From positions 1-38,286 of the forward strand of contig JACCWN010000064.1 of assembly GCA_013697625.1 (NCBI GenBank): a DNA stretch of 38,286 nucleotides, written 5' to 3'. The notes under the pieces are model-generated. The model saw nothing but the letters and a program-made list of their open reading frames with translations, searched no databases and was not told where the DNA came from. Each line of letters begins with the position of its first letter. Position 1 is the stretch's first letter. This DNA comes from Legionella sp. (lineage in GTDB: Bacteria > Pseudomonadota > Gammaproteobacteria > Legionellales > Legionellaceae). Below, piece by piece: positions 14,146-22,887 of this stretch. A program made the position numbers and the translations under genes.

Positions 14146-16191
14146 ATGAGCAAAATAAGTGATAGTGAAGTAAGCATGGAAAAAATGTTGATCAATGCCA
14201 TGCAAACCGAAGAAATTCGAGTTGCATTGATAAAAGACAATCGTTTATTTGATCTTGACATTGAATGCCCTAGTGAAATTAAGAAAAAAGGTAATATTTA
14301 CAAAGCAGTGGTTACACGCAGAGAGCCCAGCTTAGATGCAGTTTTTGTAGAGTATGGATCGAAGCGACAAGGATTTTTACCACTTAAGGAAATCGCACCA
14401 GAATATTTAAGTAAAAATCCCGACGATTTTGGTGACAACAGACCCCCAATTACAAGTTTGATTCGTGAAGGGCAAGAATTATTAATTCAAGTCGACAAAG
14501 AAGAGCGGGGCAGTAAGGGTGCTGCTTTAACCACCTTTATTACATTGGCAGGTTGTTATTTAGTACTCATGCCTAATAATCCACGTTCAGGTGGTATTTC
14601 AAGAAGAATAGAAGGCGATGAACGCGATGAATTGCGGGGTACATTAAACGCATTAAACTTACAAGATGATATGGGTCTTATCATTCGTACAGCTGGTGTT
14701 GGTAAATGCCAAGAGGAACTGCAATATGATTTGGATATGCTTTGTAATCAATGGCAATCTATTCAACAAGCCTATCAGTCTGAGCTTGCTCCTTGCCTGA
14801 TTCATCAAGAAGGTGATGTTATCATACGTTCTATTCGCGATAATTTGCGTAAATCGATATGCGAAATCATTATTGATGACCAAATATCATACATAAAAGC
14901 AAAACAATACATAGAACGTGTTAAACCTGAGTTTTTACCCAATTTAAAATTGTATAATAGCAGTGTCCCACTGTTCAATTTCTATCAAATTGAAAGTCAA
15001 ATTGAAACGGCTTATAAGCGTCAAGTCATGCTGCCATCTGGAGGCGCCTTAGTCATAGACAGGACAGAAGCTTTAGTCTCAATTGATATAAACTCCGCAA
15101 AAGCCACTGGTGGCTCTGATATCGAAACAACCGCATTGAATACTAACCTAGAAGCAGCTGATGAAATTGCCCGTCAATTACGCTTGCGTGACTTAGGTGG
15201 CCTGGTGGTTATAGATTTCATTGATATGGGCTCAAGTAAAAACCAACGTGATGTAGAAAATCGATTAAAAGAAGCCTTACAGGCTGATAGAGCAAGAATT
15301 CAGGTTGGTAGAATTTCACGATTTGGCTTATTAGAAATGTCCCGTCAACGGTTACGGCTATCCTTAGGGGAATCTGCTCAAGAAATTTGCCCAAGGTGCG
15401 AAGGCCGAGGTACAGTTCGTAACATTCAATCTCATGCCTTGTCCATTACTCGCCTCATTGAAGAAGAAGCCTTAAAAGAAAAAACGGCTGAGATTCAAGT
15501 ACAATTGCCTCCGGAAATTGCGACTTTCATCATGAATGAAAAGCGTGACTTTATAAGAGAGATTGAAAAAAGACATCAGGTTACGGTAGTTATTGTAGCG
15601 AATCCTCATTTATTATCTCCCCACTATTCTATAACACGTATTAGGGAAGATAATGTTGGTAAAGCAAAAAAACCAAGTTACACCTTGATTCAACAACCTG
15701 AATTAAACGTTGTAGGTTCTGGACAAATCACTACACACGACGAGCCCGCGGTTAGGCCTTTTGCTGAGAATCAGATTCACAGACAACAACCAGCCAGTTT
15801 TATCAAAAAACTATGGACGGGTTTGTTTGGTAATCAGCAAAAAGCAAACACATCTGCTACAGATCAGCCATTAAACAAACCACAGTCGACTGTCAATAAT
15901 TCCAAATCGAGCACTAAAGAACCGAGTTCCGAGCGAAAAAGTCAGCATAATTCTAATCGCAGACGTCGGCCCAGTGGTAGTCAGCAACGCCCAAACCCTA
16001 ATGCGTCACCTCTTGCTAGTCCAAATGTGAATACGACTGCAGCAGCACCCGGTGGGAATGAGAACCCTAACCAGCGAAAAAAACCACAGCATCAACAGCA
16101 ACAAGGTCAGCAAAATAAAGCCACTCCCTCTAGAAATTCAGGAAATAAAAGAAAAGATCCTGTACCTAAAGAGTCTGAAGATAAAACCTGA
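14146..16191 (+). CDS. rne: Ribonuclease E
   Basis: The 681-residue endoribonuclease starts mRNA decay and processes rRNA and tRNA precursors. I choose ATG 14146 because AAGAGG (14134-14139) sits six bases ahead; an earlier TTG at 14122 has no such site. Segments in order: MLINAMQTEEIRVAL, S1 domain (about 45-130), 5' sensor/RNase H-like region, then the DNase I-like domain with catalytic Asp 314 (SIDINSAKATGG) and Asp 357 (VVIDFIDMG), and the zinc link CPRCEGRG (Cys 415, Cys 418). The C-terminal tail is only about 180 residues of Q/N/P/R-rich disorder, against about 500 in E. coli. It holds SFIKKLWTGLFG, like the amphipathic membrane-anchoring segment. Degradosome-binding microdomains are therefore reduced or different. 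Confidence 0.96.
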   Translation: MSKISDSEVSMEKMLINAMQTEEIRVALIKDNRLFDLDIECPSEIKKKGNIYKAVVTRREPSLDAVFVEYGSKRQGFLPLKEIAPEYLSKNPDDFGDNRPPITSLIREGQELLIQVDKEERGSKGAALTTFITLAGCYLVLMPNNPRSGGISRRIEGDERDELRGTLNALNLQDDMGLIIRTAGVGKCQEELQYDLDMLCNQWQSIQQAYQSELAPCLIHQEGDVIIRSIRDNLRKSICEIIIDDQISYIKAKQYIERVKPEFLPNLKLYNSSVPLFNFYQIESQIETAYKRQVMLPSGGALVIDRTEALVSIDINSAKATGGSDIETTALNTNLEAADEIARQLRLRDLGGLVVIDFIDMGSSKNQRDVENRLKEALQADRARIQVGRISRFGLLEMSRQRLRLSLGESAQEICPRCEGRGTVRNIQSHALSITRLIEEEALKEKTAEIQVQLPPEIATFIMNEKRDFIREIEKRHQVTVVIVANPHLLSPHYSITRIREDNVGKAKKPSYTLIQQPELNVVGSGQITTHDEPAVRPFAENQIHRQQPASFIKKLWTGLFGNQQKANTSATDQPLNKPQSTVNNSKSSTKEPSSERKSQHNSNRRRRPSGSQQRPNPNASPLASPNVNTTAAAPGGNENPNQRKKPQHQQQQGQQNKATPSRNSGNKRKDPVPKESEDKT

Positions 16192-16210
16192 GCTGGAAAT
16201 TATGCTTTTG

Positions 16211-16243
16211 AAATAAGGTGGTAAGCATGCCACCTTATTTTAC
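16211..16243 (+). terminator. Bidirectional intrinsic terminator after rne
   Basis: AAATAAGGTGG pairs perfectly with CCACCTTATTT across an 8-base loop (11-bp stem, 16211-16240). A/T flanks on both sides allow it to act on rne and on the converging ankH transcript. It starts 19 bases after the rne stop codon. Confidence 0.75.
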
Positions 16244-16321
16244 TAAGCTTTATTCGCTGTAGGAACTCTATTCAAGATACTATAAAAGAAAGATTATATG
16301 GTCCTGTGCCAACTGAGAAAG

Positions 16322-16384
16322 ATCCCGGACATTAAGCGCGACTAAGCCTCGTAGGCTCAGCAAAGAGGCGCTAAATTCCGGGAT
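16322..16384. repeat. Complex palindromic element (63 bases)
   Basis: ATCCCGGA pairs with TCCGGGAT at the ends, AGCGC with GCGCT inside, and AGCCT-CGT-AGGCT forms an inner hairpin, giving a branched or stacked structure. It is G+C-rich in an AT-rich spacer between converging genes. It resembles a REP/MITE-type insertion rather than a terminator; no T tract follows. Confidence 0.5.
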
Positions 16385-16412
16385 GACCTTCTTTGGGAAA
16401 GTATTTAGAAAT

Positions 16413-16486
16413 GTCATCCATCCCTTGCTGACATACCCGCGGAGGCGGGAAACCATTCATCAACAATATCCAATGCTGGGATTAAC
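16413..16486. repeat. Interspersed repeat, copy A
   Basis: About 74 bases, from GTCATCCATCCCTTGCTG through the small palindrome CCCGCGGAGGCGGG to GCTGGGATTAAC. They match the reverse complement of 34824-34897 with about ten differences. The CCCGC..GCGGG core is typical of widespread 'TCATCCCGC-GCGGGAA' REP sequences. It lies directly beside the 63-base palindrome. Confidence 0.65.
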
Positions 16487-16578
16487 CAAAAGTCATTGGA
16501 AAAATATTCAGCTTGGCTAGTCGCTTTAAATTTTGGGACAACAGTCATTAGAAAAACATATTTAGGAGACCTGGCACA

Positions 16579-17979
16579 CTAGATATCTGTTGCCATAGGA
16601 TTGACACCAATATTAGGATTCACTCCGCAATCGTCTAATATTTTTAGTAAATTATTGCCACGCTTGGTCAATCTTTTAACACAATACTCCTGTAGATAGC
16701 TTTTTAAAATGTAATAATAATCAGGTAAGGATAAAATTTTGAGGATTTTTTCCGCTCTATCAACATCCTGTTTTTTTTTATAATCACAAGCCTGGAACAA
16801 TACCCCACCAAGTGTGGCAGCAAGGCTGGCTTTGCGTTGTGGATTGGCTAGATAGAAACGTTGTATGCATTCATCCAATGCCCGGTCCTTATCCCACTCT
16901 AACCATTGTTGATATACATTCATCGCTAAATGTTCATTGAAATTATCAAGGTTTAGGTCAAGCATGCTATAAGCAACAGGAACAACAGATTGGACATTTG
17001 CCCAGGAACAATTACCAGCAATCTGGGAAGGGATGGACATCTTCATGATAGGGACCAAGCCCAATTCTTGATTAATGATCTGATGAAAAAATCGACGGCT
17101 TTGTTTTCTATAAAGAAAATTTTGCAAGAAATCAATATCCAAAACCTCAGGCCTGGTTATTTTATAGATATTCACACTGCCTTCTTTTAAACTGTTCTCA
17201 CCTCTGTCGATTTTTGCCCAGTATTGTTTATACCGGATAAAACACAAGGCATGTCCTTTACTGGCCGCGGGCAGAATCAACATAGGTTGCTTTAGTAAGA
17301 TAGCTAGTCTTTGTAACTGCCCTTTCTCTAGAACCGGTTGATGCTGAAATTTTAACATTTCTGCTGCATCCGTAAAGCCATCCATTATGAGATGAATATG
17401 GGGAAAATGTTCTCTTAAATGGCGCGTTGAATAACTGCTAATAAAACGACGCAGGGAATCTTTTATCACCGCTACAGTAAACTCTAAAATAAAGCCTTCA
17501 TAATCAAGTTCAATGAATTTATTTTCGGCAGTAACAATGTCAACATCGCCTTTTAATTCAAATCGATGTCCTAAGAGCTTGGCATTGGTAAAATCAAGTG
17601 AAAAATCCAACTTTGCACCATGATGGTACAATAACTGTTTTAAGTTGTCTTGTCCCCGTAATACTGGGTACACCAAAACTGACAAGCCATTACGAGTATA
17701 AGCATTGGGATTTGCGCCATGGTTCAATAACAATCGAACCAACTCTATGTCATCATTATCCGCAGCCCAATGCAGCGGGGTGCGTCCAGTAACATCAGAT
17801 TTGTTTATATCTACTTTCAGTTCAATTAACTTTTTTGCTATATCCAATTGATGTGTAATTGCACATTCTATTAGGGGAGTAAAACCGTATTCATCAATGT
17901 CATCTAATGAATCTCCCGCGCGTATATACTGATCAAAATCGGGCATACGACGCGCAATGATGTCAGTAGCAATGGTCAT
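16579..17979 (-). CDS. ankH: Ankyrin-repeat protein with cysteine-protease-like region, AnkH/LegA3-like candidate effector
   Basis: Residues about 31-122 form three ankyrin repeats (YGFTPLIECAITHQLDIAKK, then GRTPLHWAADNDDIELVRLL and a third, less regular unit). The rest is a larger domain with a possible cysteine-protease triad: His 243 in ASKGHALCF, Asp 258 in YWAKIDRG and Cys 324 in AGNCSWANV. The order of domains and the 466-residue length match Legionella AnkH/LegA3, a Dot/Icm type IVB effector conserved across the genus and reported in other Legionellales. In Legionella it enters host cells and targets host transcription factors. It lies 3 bases after a small partner gene, at the end of an apparent prmB-aroC-asd operon. 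The assignment is by recognition of layout and motifs; no translocation signal was tested. Confidence 0.7.
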   Translation of the reverse strand: MTIATDIIARRMPDFDQYIRAGDSLDDIDEYGFTPLIECAITHQLDIAKKLIELKVDINKSDVTGRTPLHWAADNDDIELVRLLLNHGANPNAYTRNGLSVLVYPVLRGQDNLKQLLYHHGAKLDFSLDFTNAKLLGHRFELKGDVDIVTAENKFIELDYEGFILEFTVAVIKDSLRRFISSYSTRHLREHFPHIHLIMDGFTDAAEMLKFQHQPVLEKGQLQRLAILLKQPMLILPAASKGHALCFIRYKQYWAKIDRGENSLKEGSVNIYKITRPEVLDIDFLQNFLYRKQSRRFFHQIINQELGLVPIMKMSIPSQIAGNCSWANVQSVVPVAYSMLDLNLDNFNEHLAMNVYQQWLEWDKDRALDECIQRFYLANPQRKASLAATLGGVLFQACDYKKKQDVDRAEKILKILSLPDYYYILKSYLQEYCVKRLTKRGNNLLKILDDCGVNPNIGVNPMATDI

Positions 17980-17982
17980 GTT

Positions 17983-18402
17983 TTAAGGCCCTTTTGGGGT
18001 AGGTGCTGTGCTAAATTTTGGCATGTTATCAAGCCGCAGTTGTTTTTCCTGCTCTTGATTGCGTTTTTCATTATCGTATTCACGGCGTGCTTCTGTGTTT
18101 AAAGGAGGTTCGGGGTTTAAATTTGTATCAATACCATCAAAGCGTTGAGAATTAGCTAAATCAGGGTGCTCCTTAATAGTATTTTGTAACTCACCTTCTT
18201 GTCCCAGATCTTTTTTGTCATCACTTTCAGCGGAATGATCACGAGCCTCGACCTGGGCCAATTTTTTATGACCTTCTTGTTCAACCAACCGTCTTTCTCT
18301 TTCCATGGTGATTGTTTCTGCAACCAAAAAGGAACCACCTCGATCCTGTGATGTCGAGCCTCGTGGTGAATTTATTATATAACTGATTTTTTCTTTGCTC
18401 AT
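17983..18402 (-). CDS. Small hydrophilic protein upstream of ankH, unknown function
   Basis: A 139-residue, highly charged protein with no signal peptide or hydrophobic core. It begins MSKEKISYIINSPRGS and has a Glu/Arg/Lys/Gln-rich middle that is probably disordered or helical. Near the C-terminus TEARREYDNEKRNQEQEKQL may form a coiled coil, and the protein ends TAPTPKGP. I recognise no domain. The stop is 3 bases before the ankH start, so the two are co-translated, and it follows asd by 29 bases. A chaperone-like or regulatory partner of the effector, or a second effector, are both possible; the sequence does not decide. Confidence 0.65.
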   Translation of the reverse strand: MSKEKISYIINSPRGSTSQDRGGSFLVAETITMERERRLVEQEGHKKLAQVEARDHSAESDDKKDLGQEGELQNTIKEHPDLANSQRFDGIDTNLNPEPPLNTEARREYDNEKRNQEQEKQLRLDNMPKFSTAPTPKGP

Positions 18403-18431
18403 AATGTAATTATATCATCTAAGTGCTAAAA

Positions 18432-19454
18432 TTATAAATAGTCTCTTTGTAAAATTTCAGCAATTTGTATTGCATTTGTAGCAGCACCTTTGCGTATATT
18501 GTCAGCAACCACCCACAAATTTAAACCACAAGGGTGAGATATATCCTGTCTGATGCGACCGACGTAAACATCATCAGTGCCCACTACGTCTTTTATAACT
18601 GTGGGATAAGAACTTTTTGAAATATTATCAACCACTTTAACACCAGGTGCTTTCCCTAGCAGCTTACGGGCTTGATTGGCAGACATGGCTTTTTTAAATT
18701 CAAGGTGAATGGCTTCAGAATGTCCATAGATTACAGGCACTCGAACCGCTGTGGCATTCACTAAGATGCTGTCATCTTCAAGAATTTTTTGGGTTTCCCA
18801 AACCATTTTCATTTCTTCACGCGTGTACCCATTGTCTTCAAATGGATCAATGTGCGGAATGACATTAAAGGCTATCTGCTGGGGATAGACGCTTTTTTTG
18901 GCAGGTTTACCATTTAAAAGGTCACCCATTTGGGTAATCAATTCACTGATGGCATCTTTTCCAGTACCTGAAACTGACTGGTAGGTGGCAACATTGATGC
19001 GGGTAATGCAAGCTTCATCGTGTAAGGGTTTTAAGACAACAACCATTTGAATTGTGGAGCAATTTGGATTGGCAATGATACCTCTATTGGTGTATTCTGC
19101 AATGCGATGAGGGTTGACTTCTGGCACCACCAAGGGAATGTCTTTCTCATAACGAAAACAGGAAGAATTATCAATCACAATGCACCCGGCTTTAGCAGCT
19201 GTTGGAGCATATTCTTTGGCAACGTCACTACCTGCAGAAAATAAAGCAATATCAGCCATACCAAAATCAAATTCAGCCACATCTATAATTTCTAAGGTTT
19301 GTCCCTTAAAATCTACAGTTTTACCCACTGAACGGGCGCTTGCTAAAGGGTATAAGGTTTTTATTGGAAATTTTCTTTCTCGCAACACGGTTAAAAAAGC
19401 TTCTCCAACCGCACCAGTGACGCCAACCACAGCTACTTTCAATTGTTTACTCAT
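18432..19454 (-). CDS. asd: Aspartate-semialdehyde dehydrogenase
   Basis: It reduces aspartyl phosphate to aspartate semialdehyde with NADPH, the branch point to lysine/diaminopimelate, threonine and methionine. The N-terminal nucleotide-binding loop is GVTGAVGEAFL (residues 11-21). The active-site Cys 132 lies in NPNCSTIQ, the second catalytic region contains VPVIYGHSEAIHLEF, and the length of 340 is normal. AAGAGGT lies about ten bases before ATG 19454. It sits between aroC and the 139-aa gene on one strand; dapA, the next lysine-pathway enzyme, is elsewhere in the window (33,700). Confidence 0.97.
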   Translation of the reverse strand: MSKQLKVAVVGVTGAVGEAFLTVLRERKFPIKTLYPLASARSVGKTVDFKGQTLEIIDVAEFDFGMADIALFSAGSDVAKEYAPTAAKAGCIVIDNSSCFRYEKDIPLVVPEVNPHRIAEYTNRGIIANPNCSTIQMVVVLKPLHDEACITRINVATYQSVSGTGKDAISELITQMGDLLNGKPAKKSVYPQQIAFNVIPHIDPFEDNGYTREEMKMVWETQKILEDDSILVNATAVRVPVIYGHSEAIHLEFKKAMSANQARKLLGKAPGVKVVDNISKSSYPTVIKDVVGTDDVYVGRIRQDISHPCGLNLWVVADNIRKGAATNAIQIAEILQRDYL

Positions 19455-19495
19455 AATGATAAAGACCTCTTTAAAGCTATCAAATTTAGATTAAA

Positions 19496-20554
19496 TTACA
19501 GACATTGCGCCTTGTGTCTTAAATAATGGTCCATCAAAACCAAGGCCATCATGGCCTCTGCAATGGGTACTGCTCGAATACCCACACAAGGGTCATGCCG
19601 CCCCTTGGTTACCACAGATATTTCTTCACCTTGTACATTTACTGACTTACCCGGAGTGATGATACTTGAAGCAGGTTTTAAGGCCATACTAAGGACTATG
19701 GGTTGGCCCGTAGAGATACCACCTAAAATGCCCCCAGCATGATTTGATAGAAATCCTTTAGCTGTCATCTCATCTCGATGGATGCTACCTAACTGGGATA
19801 CAGCCTCAAAACCTGAGCCAATCTCAACCCCTTTTACAGCATTAATGGACATCATAGCAGCGGCCAAAGTTGCATCCAATTTATCGAAAACAGGATCTCC
19901 CAATCCAACTGGAACGCCCTTGGCAACGACATTAACGCGAGCACCAATGGAATCTCCTTGCCTACGTAATTGCTCAATTGAGTCTGCAAGCTCTGAAATT
20001 TGGCTTTTATTAGGGCAAAAAAAAGGGTTTTTTGTAATTTCTAAAGCATCTTCAAAGCGTAAAACAAGGGACCCCATTTGTTTCAAGTATCCAAAAATGT
20101 CCACCTGTAGGTGTTTTTGTAAATACAAACGGGCAATTGCACCTGCTGCCACCCGCGCTGCAGTCTCACGTGCTGAAGAACGACCCCCACCTCTATAGTC
20201 TCTGTGTCCGTATTTCATCTGATATGTATAATCTGCATGCCCCGGCCTAAATACATTTTTGATGTTGTCATAGTCGCGGCTGCGTTGATCTTGATTTGCT
20301 ATCAACAAAGCGATTGGAGTTCCTGTGGTTTTCCCTTCGAACACGCCTGAAAGAATCTCAACCGCATCTTCTTCGCGTCTTTGGGTAGTAAATTTAGACT
20401 GGCCTGGCTTGCGTTTGTCTAGAAAAGGTTGAATATCTTCAGCACTTAAAGATAGGCCAGGCGGACAGCCATCCACGATACAGCCAATAGCTGGGCCGTG
20501 ACTTTCGCCAAAGCTTGTTACTGTAAAGAGGGTTCCAAAGGTGTTTCCAGACAT
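19496..20554 (-). CDS. aroC: Chorismate synthase
   Basis: The last shikimate-pathway enzyme, forming chorismate from EPSP with reduced FMN. The start [20 protein letters not shown] is canonical. The conserved His-containing signature [20 protein letters not shown] is near residue 103, followed by [18 protein letters not shown] and [13 protein letters not shown] come later. 352 residues, normal for the bacterial enzyme. It lies 69 bases after prmB and 41 before asd; prmB-aroC is the conserved E. coli-type order. Confidence 0.98.
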   Translation of the reverse strand: MSGNTFGTLFTVTSFGESHGPAIGCIVDGCPPGLSLSAEDIQPFLDKRKPGQSKFTTQRREEDAVEILSGVFEGKTTGTPIALLIANQDQRSRDYDNIKNVFRPGHADYTYQMKYGHRDYRGGGRSSARETAARVAAGAIARLYLQKHLQVDIFGYLKQMGSLVLRFEDALEITKNPFFCPNKSQISELADSIEQLRRQGDSIGARVNVVAKGVPVGLGDPVFDKLDATLAAAMMSINAVKGVEIGSGFEAVSQLGSIHRDEMTAKGFLSNHAGGILGGISTGQPIVLSMALKPASSIITPGKSVNVQGEEISVVTKGRHDPCVGIRAVPIAEAMMALVLMDHYLRHKAQCL

Positions 20555-20623
20555 AAGCGCTCACTGAATTAATTTCAAACTTGCCAATAGATATTTTTAC
20601 CCTAAAGGTCTATGCCTAACACA

Positions 20624-21532
20624 TTATACAAAAGGTTCTAACTGTTCTTTGGTAAGTAAAAACACGCCTTTACCACCCTGAGCCATTTCAAGCCAAGTAA
20701 AGTCTACTGTTGGATAAGCCTCACAAAGGGCAGCTTCCGAATTCCCAACTTCTACCACCAAAATGCCCCCATCCTTTAGATAAGCATGGGCATTTTTAAG
20801 GATTTTTTCAACTATAGCCAAACCATTATTGGTGGTTTCTAAGGCCAGCACTGGTTCATGCCTATATTCGTCTGGCAAGGTCTGCATTTCTTCTTTGCCC
20901 ACATAGGGTGGGTTGCTGATGATGAGGTCATACCTTTCATTAGGCACATGTTCAAAACAATCGGAGGCTATTAAAGTTAGCTGATCCTCAACCTCTAATC
21001 GGCTAGAATTTATCGCAGCTACTGCCAGCGCCTCATTTGAAATGTCCACGGCGTCTACTTGTGCCTGTGGGAAAGCATAACAGCAGGCAATGGCTATGCA
21101 AGCACTACCTGTACATAAATCCAAAATTCGCTCAATCTTTTCAGCCTTCACCCAAGGTGAAAATTGAGCAGAAATCAATTCCGCTATGGGTGAACGAGGG
21201 ATCAAGACACGCTCATCCACATAAAAAGGCAGATCGCAAAAATAAGCTTCTTGGATTAGATAAGGCACAGGAACCCGTTGGTTGATACGTTTGTCCAATT
21301 GTTGGCACAAGGTTTTCTTCTCACTAGGAATCAGTCGTGCATTCAGCAACATAGGATCTAAGTCATAAGGCAATGATAAACTTCTTAAAATCAAGGACCG
21401 CATATCATCCCAAGCATTGTCTGTACCATGGCCATAATACAAATGTGCTTGTTCAGCACAGGATAAGCCAAAACGTAAAAAATCAAGGACTGTGACCAAA
21501 TCTTCTGTTTCTTTTATTAGATAGCTACTCAA
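20624..21532 (-). CDS. prmB: 50S ribosomal protein L3 glutamine N5-methyltransferase
   Basis: The 302-residue SAM-dependent enzyme has the HemK-family layout. An N-terminal helical domain contains YYGHGTDNAWDDM, found in PrmB but not PrmC. The SAM-binding loop is LDLCTGSACIAIA (about 137-149), with Ala where TGSG is usual. The catalytic NPPY is at 207-210 in DLIISNPPYVG. It methylates a glutamine of ribosomal protein L3 during 50S assembly. The start is TTG 21532; no ATG fits better. It is the first gene of the putative aroC-asd-ankH transcript and is divergent from the Smr gene. Confidence 0.95.
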   Translation of the reverse strand: MSSYLIKETEDLVTVLDFLRFGLSCAEQAHLYYGHGTDNAWDDMRSLILRSLSLPYDLDPMLLNARLIPSEKKTLCQQLDKRINQRVPVPYLIQEAYFCDLPFYVDERVLIPRSPIAELISAQFSPWVKAEKIERILDLCTGSACIAIACCYAFPQAQVDAVDISNEALAVAAINSSRLEVEDQLTLIASDCFEHVPNERYDLIISNPPYVGKEEMQTLPDEYRHEPVLALETTNNGLAIVEKILKNAHAYLKDGGILVVEVGNSEAALCEAYPTVDFTWLEMAQGGKGVFLLTKEQLEPFV

Positions 21533-21648
21533 TTATAAATCTCGTCTCATCAATAGAGCATAAATTGTACGTCATCTGATACCATATGTCCTGCCTTCTT
21601 TTAACAATATCTTATATACTTAAGTTATTATATTTAAATTTGATTCCT

Positions 21649-22152
21649 ATGGCTGATATAAGTGATGAAGACAAAGAATTATTTCGAGCCTACGTGAATG
21701 GTTTGTCACCCAAGGATGGCAAAAGTCGGTCCAGCAATCCTGTACACAAACAATATTATCTATCTGATTACATTAAAGAACAGGTGTACGCTGAAACTCT
21801 GCTATCGTATTCTACACCTGGGTTACCCTCAAAACAGTTTCAGGCCTTAAAAACAGGGAAAATACCTTGGGAAGCAAGGCTTGATATGCACGGACTAAAT
21901 TCTGAACATGCACGGTCCGCTTTGTGTGATTTCATTGAACAACAATCCCATCAAAACAAACGGTGCCTACTTATCATACATGGTAAGGGCGGCCTTAAAG
22001 GGGAGGCGCCTTTGATTAAAAATTTAGTCAATCGTTGGTTGCCTCAGTTTGATGAGCTTTTAGCCTTTCACAGTGCTCAGGCGAAGGACGGCGGGCAAGG
22101 GGCGGTCTATGTTTTATTGAAAAGAAATAGAAACAATGAATACTTGCGTTAA
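21649..22152 (+). CDS. smrB: Smr-domain nuclease (SmrB-like)
   Basis: The C-terminal Smr domain shows LDMHGLNSEHAR and the signature LLIIHGKGGLKGEAPLIKNL, ending DGGQGAVYVLLKR. In E. coli SmrB cuts mRNA between collided ribosomes. I choose ATG 21649 (167 aa, MADISDEDKELFRAYVNG), which matches family N-termini. The upstream ATG 21586 would add 21 hydrophobic residues not seen in the family; neither start has a strong ribosome binding site. The divergent arrangement with prmB-aroC is as in E. coli (yfcN/smrB next to prmB). Confidence 0.88.
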   Translation: MADISDEDKELFRAYVNGLSPKDGKSRSSNPVHKQYYLSDYIKEQVYAETLLSYSTPGLPSKQFQALKTGKIPWEARLDMHGLNSEHARSALCDFIEQQSHQNKRCLLIIHGKGGLKGEAPLIKNLVNRWLPQFDELLAFHSAQAKDGGQGAVYVLLKRNRNNEYLR

Positions 22153-22202
22153 GTGTATAATCTGAGGATAATTCCTTATTAATTTAAAACCCTGGTTAAA
22201 CA

Positions 22203-22625
22203 ATGGAAAAACTTAGTCAATTTATTACCCAACATCCTCTACTATGGTTAGCCTTCACAGGCATTTTAGTGTTGATTCTTATCAATGAATTTTTTGCACA
22301 AAGAAAAAAAGCGAAGGAACTAACCCCACAAGATGCAATCGATAAAATCAACAATGATGATGCCCAAGTGATTGATTTGCGTGACAAAGATTCTTTTAAT
22401 AAATCGCATATTATTAATTCAGTTCAAATCCGGGCAGAGGATTTACACCAACCCAAGATGAATAAATATAAAAACAAACCTTTGATTTTAGTTTGTGTAC
22501 GAGGCGTACAATCGTCCCAAGCAGCTGAGAAATTACGGAGCCAGGGGCATGAGACCATGGTTTTAAGTGGTGGAATTACTGCTTGGCAAAATGCGGGCTT
22601 ACCTTTAGTAAAAGGAAAAAATTAA
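22203..22625 (+). CDS. yibN: Membrane-anchored rhodanese-like protein YibN
   Basis: A 140-residue protein with one N-terminal membrane helix (about residues 12-30) and a single rhodanese domain: VIDLRDKDSFNKSHIINSV, active-site Cys 98 in LVCVRGVQSSQAA, and VLSGGITAWQNAGLPLV. Rhodanese domains carry persulfide or sense redox state; the cellular role of YibN is poorly defined. The stop codon abuts the grxC start. yibN-grxC-secB-gpsA is a conserved gammaproteobacterial operon. Confidence 0.92.
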   Translation: MEKLSQFITQHPLLWLAFTGILVLILINEFFAQRKKAKELTPQDAIDKINNDDAQVIDLRDKDSFNKSHIINSVQIRAEDLHQPKMNKYKNKPLILVCVRGVQSSQAAEKLRSQGHETMVLSGGITAWQNAGLPLVKGKN

Positions 22626-22883
22626 ATGGCTGAAATTATCATATACTCTTCAGAACATTGCTCTTATTGTGTTCGCGCCAAAGAGTTATTAAAGAGAAAA
22701 AACGTCCCTTTTAACGAAATTCGGGTAGATGTTAAGGATGAATTTCGCGAAGAGATGATTGAAAAAAGTGGTAGGCGTACAGTACCTCAAATTTTCATCA
22801 ATGGTCAAGCGATTGGTGGCTTTGATGACTTATATGCCTTGGATAAGCAAGGTCAATTAGATGAACTTTTAAGAGAAGGTTAA
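22626..22883 (+). CDS. grxC: Glutaredoxin 3
   Basis: An 85-residue thioltransferase with active site Cys12-Ser-Tyr-Cys15, the cis-proline loop RRTVPQIFING and the glutathione-binding IGGFDDLYALD. It reduces disulfides and glutathionylated proteins with glutathione. The canonical glutaredoxin motif is CPYC; the Ser variant CSYC is the one in human GLRX2, which can bind a glutathione-ligated [2Fe-2S] cluster. AAAGGA precedes the start, which directly follows the yibN stop. Four bases separate it from secB. Confidence 0.95.
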   Translation: MAEIIIYSSEHCSYCVRAKELLKRKNVPFNEIRVDVKDEFREEMIEKSGRRTVPQIFINGQAIGGFDDLYALDKQGQLDELLREG

Positions 22884-22887
22884 TATC

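Noticed and set aside
16322..16384. Riboswitch or CRISPR-like unit
   Set aside because: There is no regular spacing or repetition, and it lies between gene ends rather than in a leader; a repeat element is simpler.
21586..21648. Hydrophobic N-terminal extension of the Smr protein as a signal or membrane segment
   Set aside because: The extension is absent from typical family members and the downstream ATG gives the family N-terminus.
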